Notes under the pieces: generated by a model
What the model saw: only the letters and a program-made list of their open reading frames with translations
Told to the model about the DNA's origin: nothing
Database searches by the model: none
Made by a program: the position numbers and the translations under genes
Assembly (NCBI GenBank): GCA_900541505.1
Contig: UQKK01000045.1
Coordinates: 1-23,799, forward strand
Source: an uncultured Ruminococcus sp.
GTDB taxonomy: Bacteria; Bacillota; Clostridia; Lachnospirales; Lachnospiraceae
Direction: 5' to 3'
Length of the DNA stretch: 23,799 bases
Shown: positions 1 through 7,329 of the stretch, piece by piece
Numbering within the stretch: the stretch's first letter is position 1
How the letters are laid out: each line of letters starts with the position of its first letter

Positions 1-62
1 TTTCTCTGTTGAGAAACTCCAACGTACTCAACAGGGTCTATCCGACCCGCAAATAAAAAGCT

Positions 63-101
63 GCAGGAGCAGAAATTCCACTACGGATTCTCTGCTCCTG
101 C
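63..101. terminator. Probable bidirectional terminator after the aldo/keto reductase
   Basis: An 11-bp perfect stem, GCAGGAGCAGA (63-73) and TCTGCTCCTGC (91-101), encloses a 17-nt loop. On the minus strand it is followed by AGCTTTTTATTTG, which suits termination of the reductase gene that ends at 176. On the plus strand it is followed by AATTTTTAT, so it may also stop a gene entering from the left of the window. Confidence 0.75.
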
Positions 102-175
102 AATTTTTATACTCCAACTGAAATTACGCGGTTTGGGGCATGCCGTTCTTTATACGCTGACAGCACGGACCCTCT

Positions 176-1306
176 TTAGCCCTCCAGCGTTTCCGCCACT
201 TTCTTTAATTCTTCCCGGATTGCGATGTGCTGTGGACAGACCTGCTCACACTTTCCGCAGGAAATGCAGGCTGACGCCTTCTTTCGTCCCTGCCCGTCCG
301 TGTTCCATGTGTACTTGTTCCGCGCACTTTTTAAATCTCCGTACATGCTGGAAATGTTGTACGCCTGGAAGGAGCCGTAAATCGCAATATTCTGTGGACA
401 GCCCTTCATGCAGTACGCGCATGCCGTACAGGGAACTTTTGGGAAGGAATTGTAGATTTCCCTTGCCTTCTCTACCGCCTTCCGTTCCTCTTCCGAGAGG
501 GGAGCAAACGCTTTCATATAAGAGAGATTGTCCTCCATCTGCTCCAAATTGGACATCCCCGACAATACGGTGATGATTCCATCCAATGACGCCGCAAATC
601 GGATTGCCCAGGAGGACGGAGAGGCTGTCGGATTTGCCTGCTTTAACACATCCGCCACTTCCTTGGGCGGATTCGCCAGGGTGCCGCCCTTTACCGGCTC
701 CATGATGATAACCGGTTTCCCATGCTTTCTCGCCACTTCATAACATTTCCGCGACTCAATGGTGGGGTCCTCCCAGTCCGCATAGTTAATCTGTAACTGT
801 ACAAATTCCATCTCCGGATGGGCGCTCAGAATCTCGTCCAAAACATCCGCTTTATCATGCATGGAAAATCCGAGATGCTTTATCAGACCTTCCTTTTTGC
901 GCTCCGCGAGAAAACTCCAGATATCATAGTCATCGAAATAATGGGAACGCCCTTCCCCTAAGTTATGTAACAAAAAGAAATCGAAATATCCTGCTCCGGT
1001 ACGCTCAAGGGAAGTGTAGAACATCTGCTCCGCCTCCTCCTTGCTCTTGGCTCCCGCCCACGCTGGAAGCTTCGTGGCAAGCAGATATTTCTCCCTCGGA
1101 TACCGGTCCACCAGCGCCTCTTTGATTGCCTTCTCGGATTCGCCGTTGTGATAGCCGTAAGCGGTGTCAAAGTAGCAGAATCCTTCCTCTAAAAAACGGT
1201 CCACCATCTTCTTCATCTGCTCCATGTCAATCACGTCGTCCTTGATGGGAAGGCGCATCAGACCAAACCCCAGCTTCGGGATACTCTCTCCAAGATACTT
1301 ATCCAT
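176..1306 (-). CDS. Aldo/keto reductase with C-terminal 2x[4Fe-4S] ferredoxin domain
   Basis: This is a cytoplasmic NAD(P)H-dependent oxidoreductase of the aldo/keto reductase superfamily, 376 residues, fused to a ferredoxin-like tail. Residues 1 to about 280 are the TIM barrel, with the classical tetrad visible as D47, Y52, K79 and H114 (FDTAYGY, ATK, LLH). The tail carries two CxxCxxCxxxCP motifs, C293/C296/C299/C303 and C347/C350/C353/C357, each able to bind one [4Fe-4S] cluster. This architecture is common in anaerobic Clostridia and suggests electron exchange with ferredoxin-like partners; the substrate cannot be read from sequence. I chose the ATG at 1306 because AAAGGAGAGG lies 6 nt upstream. 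A TTG further upstream (1324) would put this ribosome binding site inside the gene. It has its own promoter and terminator. Confidence 0.93.
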   Translation of the reverse strand: MDKYLGESIPKLGFGLMRLPIKDDVIDMEQMKKMVDRFLEEGFCYFDTAYGYHNGESEKAIKEALVDRYPREKYLLATKLPAWAGAKSKEEAEQMFYTSLERTGAGYFDFFLLHNLGEGRSHYFDDYDIWSFLAERKKEGLIKHLGFSMHDKADVLDEILSAHPEMEFVQLQINYADWEDPTIESRKCYEVARKHGKPVIIMEPVKGGTLANPPKEVADVLKQANPTASPSSWAIRFAASLDGIITVLSGMSNLEQMEDNLSYMKAFAPLSEEERKAVEKAREIYNSFPKVPCTACAYCMKGCPQNIAIYGSFQAYNISSMYGDLKSARNKYTWNTDGQGRKKASACISCGKCEQVCPQHIAIREELKKVAETLEG

Positions 1307-1339
1307 GTCATCCTCTCCTTTCAAAATGCCTGTACTTAT

Positions 1340-1370
1340 ATTATAAACGCCTGGGAGGAGGATGTGTCAA
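1340..1370 (-). promoter_or_regulatory. Probable sigma-A promoter of the aldo/keto reductase
   Basis: TTGACA (1365-1370) and TATAAT (1340-1345) are both perfect hexamers, but the spacer is 19 nt. A 17-nt spacer would give TTTATA as the -10. The leader to the ATG at 1306 would be about 30 nt. Confidence 0.55.
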
Positions 1371-1420
1371 TGGTTAAATGCACGAACCGGAAGGATAAAC
1401 AATATAATCTGTTTTCCTGT

Positions 1421-1461
1421 GACTAAAAGCGGCTGCAAAATTCTCCATCTTACAGCCGCTT
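1421..1461 (-). terminator. Enolase terminator
   Basis: AAGCGGCTG (1427-1435) pairs perfectly with CAGCCGCTT (1453-1461). Read on the minus strand, the stem is followed by TTAGTC after a TTTT that begins within the stem. It lies 23 nt past the enolase stop codon and separates it from the reductase promoter. Confidence 0.75.
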
Positions 1462-1483
1462 CTGTCTCTCCCCTTTGAATCTT

Positions 1484-2779
1484 CTATCTGTTTATATGAA
1501 ACGCCTCCATCCCCGGATAGACGGCGCCTTTCCCCAGTTCTTCCTCTATGCGCAGAAGCTGGTTGTATTTTGCCACGCGCTCGCTTCGGCTGGGGGCTCC
1601 GGTCTTAATCTGCCCGGTGTTGAGCGCCACCGCCAAATCCGCGATGGTCGTGTCCTCTGTCTCTCCGGAACGATGGGAGGCGATTGCTGTGTATCCCGCC
1701 CTGTGCGCCATCTTGATGGCTTCGAGTGTCTCGGAGACAGAGCCAATCTGGTTGAGCTTGATAAGGATGGAATTTCCACATCCCAGAGAAATCCCTTTTT
1801 TCAGCCTTTCCGTATTCGTCACAAACAGGTCATCCCCCACAAGCTGTACCTTCTCTCCCAGCTCTCTGGTTAAAATCTGCCAGCCTTCCCAGTCTTCCTC
1901 GTCCAGCCCGTCTTCAATGGAATAGATGGGATATTTATCGCAAAGCGCTTTCCAGTGTTCCACCAATTGAGCGGAAGTAAATTTTTTCCCGCATTTTGGC
2001 AGCACATATTCACCTTTTTTCTCGCCTTTCCACTCACTGGATGCAGCATCCATGGCAAGAACAAAATCTGTGCCCGGTTCATACCCCGCCTTTTTCACAG
2101 CTTCCAAAATATAGGCGATTGCCTCCTCGTCACTTGCCAAATCCGGCGCAAAACCGCCCTCATCTCCTACAGAAGTGGCAAGCCCCTTTTCCTTTAAGAG
2201 AGCTGCAAGCGCATGAAATACTTCCGTGCACCAGCGCAGTCCTTCCCGGAAACTTGGCGCTCCCACGGGCATAATCATGAACTCCTGCACATCCACTGTA
2301 TTGGCAGCGTGAGCGCCGCCGTTTAAAATATTCATCATCGGCACTGGAAGGTTGTTCCCGTTGATACCGCCCAGAAAACGGTACAGCGGGATATCCAAAG
2401 AGACAGCCGCTGCCCTGGCACATGCAATGGAGACAGCCAGAATCGCATTAGCGCCCAGCTTTGATTTATCCTTTGTCCCATCCGCCTCTATCATCGCCCG
2501 GTCCACAGCGTAGATATCTGACGCATCCATTCCCTCAAGAACTCTGCTTATCGTTGTATTGATGTTCTCCACCGCTTTGGAAACTCCTTTGCCGCCATAG
2601 CGTTCCCTATCTTTATCTCTTAATTCCAGCGCCTCAAATTCTCCTGTGGAAGCCCCGCTGGGCGCTGCCCCTCTCGCGATTGTCCCATCCGCTAAGTGAA
2701 CCTGCGCTTCCACTGTGGGGTTTCCCCTGGAATCAATAATTTCACGCCCTGTCACCTTTTCAATTGCCAAATAATCCAT
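1484..2779 (-). CDS. eno: Enolase (phosphopyruvate hydratase)
   Basis: Enolase interconverts 2-phosphoglycerate and phosphoenolpyruvate in glycolysis, in the cytoplasm, as a Mg2+ enzyme. The 431-residue product has the usual family length and is full length. Conserved residues are all visible: E166 and E207 (GDEGG), Mg ligands D243, E289 (SIED) and D316 (GDDLFVTN), catalytic K341 (IKLNQIG), the SHRSGETED loop at 368-376, and K392. I start at ATG 2779 (MDYLAIEKV) because AAAGG lies 9 nt upstream. The open frame runs 24 codons further to 2851, but that extension has no ribosome binding site and no family match. It appears monocistronic, with a weak promoter upstream and a terminator downstream. 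Confidence 0.98.
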   Translation of the reverse strand: MDYLAIEKVTGREIIDSRGNPTVEAQVHLADGTIARGAAPSGASTGEFEALELRDKDRERYGGKGVSKAVENINTTISRVLEGMDASDIYAVDRAMIEADGTKDKSKLGANAILAVSIACARAAAVSLDIPLYRFLGGINGNNLPVPMMNILNGGAHAANTVDVQEFMIMPVGAPSFREGLRWCTEVFHALAALLKEKGLATSVGDEGGFAPDLASDEEAIAYILEAVKKAGYEPGTDFVLAMDAASSEWKGEKKGEYVLPKCGKKFTSAQLVEHWKALCDKYPIYSIEDGLDEEDWEGWQILTRELGEKVQLVGDDLFVTNTERLKKGISLGCGNSILIKLNQIGSVSETLEAIKMAHRAGYTAIASHRSGETEDTTIADLAVALNTGQIKTGAPSRSERVAKYNQLLRIEEELGKGAVYPGMEAFHINR

Positions 2780-2878
2780 ACCATACATCCTTTCCCATGG
2801 AGATACCTTTCCGCCCCGGCTCAGGTTTTCAGGGCAAAAAGATATTTCCATGACTGATTCACATGCAGTTCATTTTTT

Positions 2879-2907
2879 CTTTTACAGTTTTTCCCTTCCT
2901 TTGTAAA
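2879..2907 (-). promoter_or_regulatory. Possible enolase promoter
   Basis: TTTACA (2902-2907), a 17-nt spacer, then TAAAAG (2879-2884). This gives 5/6 and 4/6 matches to the sigma-A hexamers and a leader of about 90 nt. It is the best candidate in the gap but the -10 is poor. Confidence 0.35.
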
Positions 2908-2947
2908 AATATGCATTCAGACGGCAGAGCGCTTCCTGTCTCTATCG

Positions 2948-3037
2948 CCTCCGGATGCAGTTGTGCGAATGGCACGGACCGACATCTTCCACTTTCATTC
3001 ATCCGGATACAGTTTTTTCTGTTCATCTGGATGCAGT
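2948..3037. repeat. Three copies of a degenerate 14-mer in the eno-ferritin gap
   Basis: CCTCCGGATGCAGT (2948-2961), CATCCGGATACAGT (3000-3013) and CATCTGGATGCAGT (3024-3037) are related 14-mers, spaced 52 and 24 nt apart. They sit in the 439-bp divergent gap between enolase (-) and ferritin (+), upstream of both. They could be regulator sites or chance; no known operator was recognised. Confidence 0.35.
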
Positions 3038-3044
3038 CGCCAGC

Positions 3045-3073
3045 TTGCTTTTTTCGGATTCCTGTGCTATGTT
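3045..3073 (+). promoter_or_regulatory. Possible ferritin promoter with extended -10
   Basis: TTGCTT (3045-3050), a 17-nt spacer, then TATGTT (3068-3073) directly preceded by TGC, an extended -10 feature. The hexamer matches are modest. It would give a leader of about 140 nt that includes the hairpin at 3140-3180. Confidence 0.35.
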
Positions 3074-3139
3074 TGTAGCAGGCAAAGCGGTGCCTCTGCG
3101 TAGATGAACACAATACACATACACAGAGGAAAGACCCTG

Positions 3140-3180
3140 CCCTCTCTTTCTCGACCGTGTATGCTCTTGCAAAGAGAGGG
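3140..3180 (+). promoter_or_regulatory. Hairpin in the ferritin leader
   Basis: A perfect 10-bp inverted repeat, CCCTCTCTTT (3140-3149) and AAAGAGAGGG (3171-3180), lies 38 nt before the ferritin start codon. No U-run follows (TAATCACATTTT), so it is not a standard terminator. It may be an mRNA-stability element or a regulator site. Function unknown. Confidence 0.45.
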
Positions 3181-3218
3181 TAATCACATTTTACAAAACA
3201 GAGAAGGGAGATTATACC

Positions 3219-3731
3219 ATGTTAAACGAAAAAGTGGCAGAATTATTAAACACTCAGGTGAACAAGGAGTTTTACTCCGCATATCTTTACCTTGCATTTT
3301 CCAACTATTTCTCAGAAGCCGGGCTGAACGGATTTGCCAACTGGTATCAGATTCAGGCACAGGAGGAGCGCGACCACGCCATGCTGTTTGTACAGTACAT
3401 GCAGAACAATGATGTGCCGGTTACATTCACAGCCATTGACACACCGGAGTTTGAGGCACAGGAGCACATCGACATCCTCAAGGCTGGACTGAAACACGAG
3501 CGTTACGTGACAGAACTCATTCACAATATTTACGGAGCTGCCAGCGACGTGAAAGACTTCCGCACCACTCAGTTTTTGGACTGGTTCGTGAAAGAGCAGG
3601 GCGAGGAAGAGACCAACGCTTCTGATTTAGTAAAGAAAATGGAATTGTTCGGCTCTGACCCGAAGAGCCTGTATCTGCTGGACCAGGAACTGGCTGCCCG
3701 CACGTACGCGGCACCCGCTTTAGTCCTGTAG
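3219..3731 (+). CDS. ftnA: Ferritin (non-heme, bacterial FtnA type)
   Basis: Ferritin assembles as a 24-subunit cytoplasmic shell that oxidises Fe2+ at a di-iron centre and stores it as ferric mineral. This protects anaerobes from iron-driven oxidative damage. The 170-residue product has the usual length. The ferroxidase ligands are visible: E17 (NKEFYSAYLYL), E50 and H53 (QEERDH), E94 (KHERYV), Q127 and E130 (KEQGEEE). No heme-binding Met typical of bacterioferritin is apparent. The start at 3219 follows AGAAGGGAG by 8 nt. It is a single-gene unit on the plus strand, opposite to both neighbours, with its own terminator. Confidence 0.96.
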   Translation: MLNEKVAELLNTQVNKEFYSAYLYLAFSNYFSEAGLNGFANWYQIQAQEERDHAMLFVQYMQNNDVPVTFTAIDTPEFEAQEHIDILKAGLKHERYVTELIHNIYGAASDVKDFRTTQFLDWFVKEQGEEETNASDLVKKMELFGSDPKSLYLLDQELAARTYAAPALVL

Positions 3732-3826
3732 AACAAAAAGAAACAGACTGTTCCGATTTCCGGTGATAGTTCGGCAATTACAAAAAACGCAGTCTGAAAT
3801 GGGGTTCATCTCAACAAACATACTTA

Positions 3827-3880
3827 CCCGGCGGAATTGCGGTTTGTTTTTCATACAGCCCAATTCCGCCGGGGTTTTTT
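3827..3880 (+). terminator. Ferritin terminator
   Basis: CCCGGCGGAATTG (3827-3839) pairs perfectly over 13 bp with CAATTCCGCCGGG (3861-3873) and is followed by G and six Ts on the plus strand. It ends just before the convergent comEC stop codon (3882). The minus-strand side lacks a T-run, so it mainly serves ferritin. Confidence 0.9.
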
Positions 3881-3881
3881 C

Positions 3882-6296
3882 TTACTCACCGGATACAAAG
3901 CCTTTCAGTTCTATCGTTTTCCCATCGCTTCGAATCAGGATTGCGCCGTTTTCCTGGGTGGAATATATCTTACTTCCTTGGGTTTTCAGCCTCTCTATGG
4001 TCTCCTCATGGGGATGTCCGTAGCGGTTGTCCACACCTGCGGAGATGAGTGTGTACGCGGCGTTTACCCTGTCCAGAAACTCCTGCCGGGAAGAATTTTT
4101 CGAGCCATGATGGGCAGCTTTTAAAATATCATAATGCTGCTTTGCTCTTTCCGCCATTTCCATCTCACTTTTCCCCTCAATATCCCCGGTCAGAAGAATA
4201 TCCAAATCTCTGTAAGAAATATCCAGCACCAGAGAAGCGGCATTTCCTGTCTCCCCGATGTATGTCGTGTCCGGGAACAGGCAGACAATCGTCATCTCGC
4301 CTTCTCGCAGCGTATCGCCGCTGTGCATGGTGACGACCCGTGTATCGTTCTCTTTCGCCGTCCGTGCCAGAGCAGACAGCTTCTCATCCCAGACATTGGA
4401 AGGCGGCAGAACCAGGGTCTTAATCCGCACTCCCAGCTTCTGGTCTGCTAGCATCTCCTCCACCCCGTTTATGTGGTCGTCATCCCCGTGGGTGACAAAC
4501 ACATATTCCAGAGTACCCACCGCTCTCGACAGCAGATAGGGCTGAATCCTGTAGGCTCCCACTGAAGATGTATCGCTGCTTCCGCCGTCTGTCAGATAGC
4601 ATTTCCCGGAGGGTCCCCGGAAGAAAATACTGTCCCCCTGCCCTACATCCAGCACGGTCATCTCCACGCCCGGACGCAGCCGGAAGCTTAACAGGCACAC
4701 GAGAATAAGCCCCGCTGCCGACATAAGAAGGGCGACTGCGGCAGTAGCTCCCTGATTTTTCTTTTCCCTGCGGCGTAACCAGAACCAGAGGCAGCTTCCG
4801 GCAAGCAGCCCATAGTATAGCGCCATCAATAGCTTACCCGGCTGTCCTGTGATTATTCTGCTGCCAGGCAGCATCTGCATGATGTCACAGAGCTTGTCAT
4901 AGAGCCAGAGGATTCCCCTGCACAAAAACAGTACCTCCTCCCCTGCCCCTTCCCAAAGGAAGAGCAAGACAGACCCGATAAGCCCCGCACCCATGAAAAA
5001 TGGCATAAGGGGAATGACAATCACATTTAAAAACACCGAGTACGGGGGAATCTCAAAATAAAAATAGAGCATGGGCGCTAATAAAAACACATTGACAGAA
5101 AGACTGGCACAGATGCCGCCTGCCGCCGCGCCCGCCAAGCGCGCAGTACTGCCTTTCCAGAATTTCCTGAAAGAGCGCGCGGCACTTCCTTTCTGCCTTT
5201 TCCCGGAAAGGGACGCGGTGCTGCCTTCCTGCAATATCCCATATAAGCGCGCCAGTGCCCCGCCTGCGATTTCTGCCTTTCTGCTTTCCTTTGTCCCAGT
5301 CAAGGCGCTCTGAAAGACGGGGTTTAAACAGACCAGCCCGGCGATTGCCCCGAAGGAGAGCAAAAAGGAAGCATCCAGCAGGTACAGTGGCTGTAAAGCA
5401 CACAAGATTGCTGCGGTCAGGGAGAGGCTGGTGGCGATATCGTAATCCCGACCCGTTATCTCCGCTCCCATACGGATAACAAACATCAGAAGCGCCCGCT
5501 GACTGGACACTCCCGCCCCGGTCATGACTGTATACAAAAGCAGAAGAACGATTCCCACGCTGCCTGCCGCCCCGAAGGACAGCCCCATTCTCCTCAAACT
5601 TTCATAGATTCCCAGACCGATAAAAGACATGTGCAGTCCGGAAATGGCAAGGATATGCCCGATACCGCTCTTCTGCCAGCTTTTCTTCATCTCTGTATCG
5701 AGTCCGCTTTTTTCGCCCAGCAAAATGGCGCTCATCGTACCTCCGTAATACTCTCCCATATAACGGATGAGTCTTTCCTTCCATACGGCGCGCATCTCTG
5801 CGAGAAACTGCCTCACCTTATCGGTGTCAGAGGAAAGGAGCTGCCACGCCTCTGCCCATAGGAGCAAACGGATATCCTGTTTCGCGTAATAAAACCGCTG
5901 GTCAAAATTGCCCGGATTGCGCGCTTCATCGAAAAGCGCCGCCTCCCCCGTGACGCGCACTTTATTTCCAATCTTTAAACGATTCTGTTTCCCTCCATTG
6001 TCCTGCGAATCCCGCCCGAAACGGGCATCTGAATCATCTCTTACATAGACGAGGAGCTTCTCCTCACTGAACTCTCCTGAACGCGTAGAAATCCGGCAGT
6101 CTCTGAGAATAACTGCCGTTACCTTTTCCTTGTTCTGTATGTCTGCCGCCGTTCCATTTACAGTGACACTCTCCTGTTTCGCCGCAGCCTGTTCCCATGC
6201 CGAAGGCTTACTCGCTTCGGCATGGATTAGGCTGACCCTGACAGTCTGTATCACAAGAAACAGCAGACACACCATACATAGGGGTCGTTTTTTCAT
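3882..6296 (-). CDS. comEC: ComEC/Rec2 DNA-uptake channel protein
   Basis: ComEC forms the inner-membrane channel that brings single-stranded DNA into competent cells. The 804-residue product is full length. An N-terminal membrane segment or signal (1-25) is followed by an OB-fold-like region (about 40-165) and the polytopic Competence domain (about 190-510; LAISGLHMSFIG is its hallmark). A C-terminal metallo-beta-lactamase-like domain (about 545-800) has THGDDDH at 602-608, LLTGDIEG at about 701-708 and AAHHGS at about 727-731. A stretch of four 12-residue repeats sits between transmembrane helices (residues about 339-386). The start has only a weak ribosome binding site, although MKKRPLCMVCLLFLV is a credible N-terminus. 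The gene lies 95 nt after the GerMN gene with no clear terminator between them, so it may be the last gene of the comEA transcript. Confidence 0.95.
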   Translation of the reverse strand: MKKRPLCMVCLLFLVIQTVRVSLIHAEASKPSAWEQAAAKQESVTVNGTAADIQNKEKVTAVILRDCRISTRSGEFSEEKLLVYVRDDSDARFGRDSQDNGGKQNRLKIGNKVRVTGEAALFDEARNPGNFDQRFYYAKQDIRLLLWAEAWQLLSSDTDKVRQFLAEMRAVWKERLIRYMGEYYGGTMSAILLGEKSGLDTEMKKSWQKSGIGHILAISGLHMSFIGLGIYESLRRMGLSFGAAGSVGIVLLLLYTVMTGAGVSSQRALLMFVIRMGAEITGRDYDIATSLSLTAAILCALQPLYLLDASFLLSFGAIAGLVCLNPVFQSALTGTKESRKAEIAGGALARLYGILQEGSTASLSGKRQKGSAARSFRKFWKGSTARLAGAAAGGICASLSVNVFLLAPMLYFYFEIPPYSVFLNVIVIPLMPFFMGAGLIGSVLLFLWEGAGEEVLFLCRGILWLYDKLCDIMQMLPGSRIITGQPGKLLMALYYGLLAGSCLWFWLRRREKKNQGATAAVALLMSAAGLILVCLLSFRLRPGVEMTVLDVGQGDSIFFRGPSGKCYLTDGGSSDTSSVGAYRIQPYLLSRAVGTLEYVFVTHGDDDHINGVEEMLADQKLGVRIKTLVLPPSNVWDEKLSALARTAKENDTRVVTMHSGDTLREGEMTIVCLFPDTTYIGETGNAASLVLDISYRDLDILLTGDIEGKSEMEMAERAKQHYDILKAAHHGSKNSSRQEFLDRVNAAYTLISAGVDNRYGHPHEETIERLKTQGSKIYSTQENGAILIRSDGKTIELKGFVSGE
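5139..5282 (-). repeat. 36-nt tandem repeats inside comEC
   Basis: About four imperfect 36-nt units (5139-5174, 5175-5210, 5211-5246, 5247-5282) encode the 12-residue units GALARLYGILQE, GSTASLSGKRQK, GSAARSFRKFWK and GSTARLAGAAAG. The inserted segment is basic and lies between predicted transmembrane helices. Confidence 0.7.
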
Positions 6297-6391
6297 GTTT
6301 TATTGTTCACTGCGATGCTTACCCCAACTAAAAAATCCCACGACCCTTACGGGAACGTAAAATCCTATATAGGAATTCGAAAAATCCTCTG

Positions 6392-7315
6392 CTATTTTTC
6401 TTCTATCCAATCTTTCTCTGCCTGAAGCGGCTTACTTAAATCCACTGTCTCCAGATAGACCGTGTCCGGCTCCCCGTTTACCGTAATCTGGACGCTGGCG
6501 GCGGATGTTCCCTCCACCAGAGAGTTTACGATAGAATAAATGGTAATCTCCGGCAGCACGTCGTAGGTGCTGTTTAAAAATTCGCTGTCAAAATTCACGT
6601 AGCAGATGTCATCCTTTATGGTCACTCCCAGAAGGTTTGCCGCCGGGTTGATGGTCGGATAGGCGCCGTTTCTTTTCGGTCCCTGCATCAGTTTCTCCAC
6701 AATCAGCTTTTCTTTGGATGTATTGCTGCTGTATCTGACATCCATCGTCTGGGCAACCAGCTTATCTCCCTTCCCATTGGCAAAATACAGCGTCAGCGAT
6801 GTGGTCTGGTAGGCATTGGGGGAAGAACCTGTATTCTGTACGAAATCATCGCCATTCATCAGACCTATCTTATTTCCCTCGCTGTCCTTTAAGTCCTCCC
6901 CTTCCACCAGAAAGCGCACTCCGCTGATGCCGTTAATCTCTAAAAGGGACTGTACTGCAGCCGCTCGGATAAGCTTTTCTTCCAGAGATTTGATTTTCAG
7001 ATATTCGCTGTTGAAGTCCACATACAGGATACTGCCCTTTAATTCACACTCCTCTGCCTTCACAGGCTCTGGGAATACCTGGGTGTAGGTGATTTCCTCC
7101 GCCGGTTCCCCCAGCTCTTTCAGCATCGCCTTGGCCGCCTCAAGGGTATCTTCCTGGGTGATATCGTACCTGACCTTCACAAGTCCGGTCCTGTCCTCAT
7201 TGAGACAGTAGATAAAGGAATCCCCTTCTTCTACATCCGTCCGCTTGTCACAGGCAGTAAACAAAAGGGCAATGCACAGACAGATGACGGTTATGCATAT
7301 TCTTCTCTTCTTCAT
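6392..7315 (-). CDS. GerMN-domain lipoprotein
   Basis: This is a 307-residue lipoprotein expected on the outer face of the membrane. The signal peptide ends in the lipobox LFTAC, giving lipidated C22. Two related GerMN domains follow (about 48-150 and 170-280). Each contains the typical pattern of a strand with YVDFNSE or YVNFDSEF, then a helix and a short RFLVEGE or QITVNGE strand. The fold is known from spore protein GerM and from actinobacterial LpqB; the exact biochemical role is unknown. The gene starts 14 nt after the histidine kinase stop codon with GGGAGG 8 nt before the ATG. That spacing implies co-transcription with the two-component system. By analogy with LpqB it may tune the kinase; this is inference. 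Confidence 0.88.
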   Translation of the reverse strand: MKKRRICITVICLCIALLFTACDKRTDVEEGDSFIYCLNEDRTGLVKVRYDITQEDTLEAAKAMLKELGEPAEEITYTQVFPEPVKAEECELKGSILYVDFNSEYLKIKSLEEKLIRAAAVQSLLEINGISGVRFLVEGEDLKDSEGNKIGLMNGDDFVQNTGSSPNAYQTTSLTLYFANGKGDKLVAQTMDVRYSSNTSKEKLIVEKLMQGPKRNGAYPTINPAANLLGVTIKDDICYVNFDSEFLNSTYDVLPEITIYSIVNSLVEGTSAASVQITVNGEPDTVYLETVDLSKPLQAEKDWIEEK

Positions 7316-7329
7316 CCTTTTGCCTCCCT

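Noticed and set aside
2863..3113. Short open frames on both strands in the enolase-ferritin gap
   Set aside because: They overlap each other and have no ribosome binding site or family resemblance. The repeated CIQMN/CIRMN in one frame only reflects the 14-mer DNA repeats.
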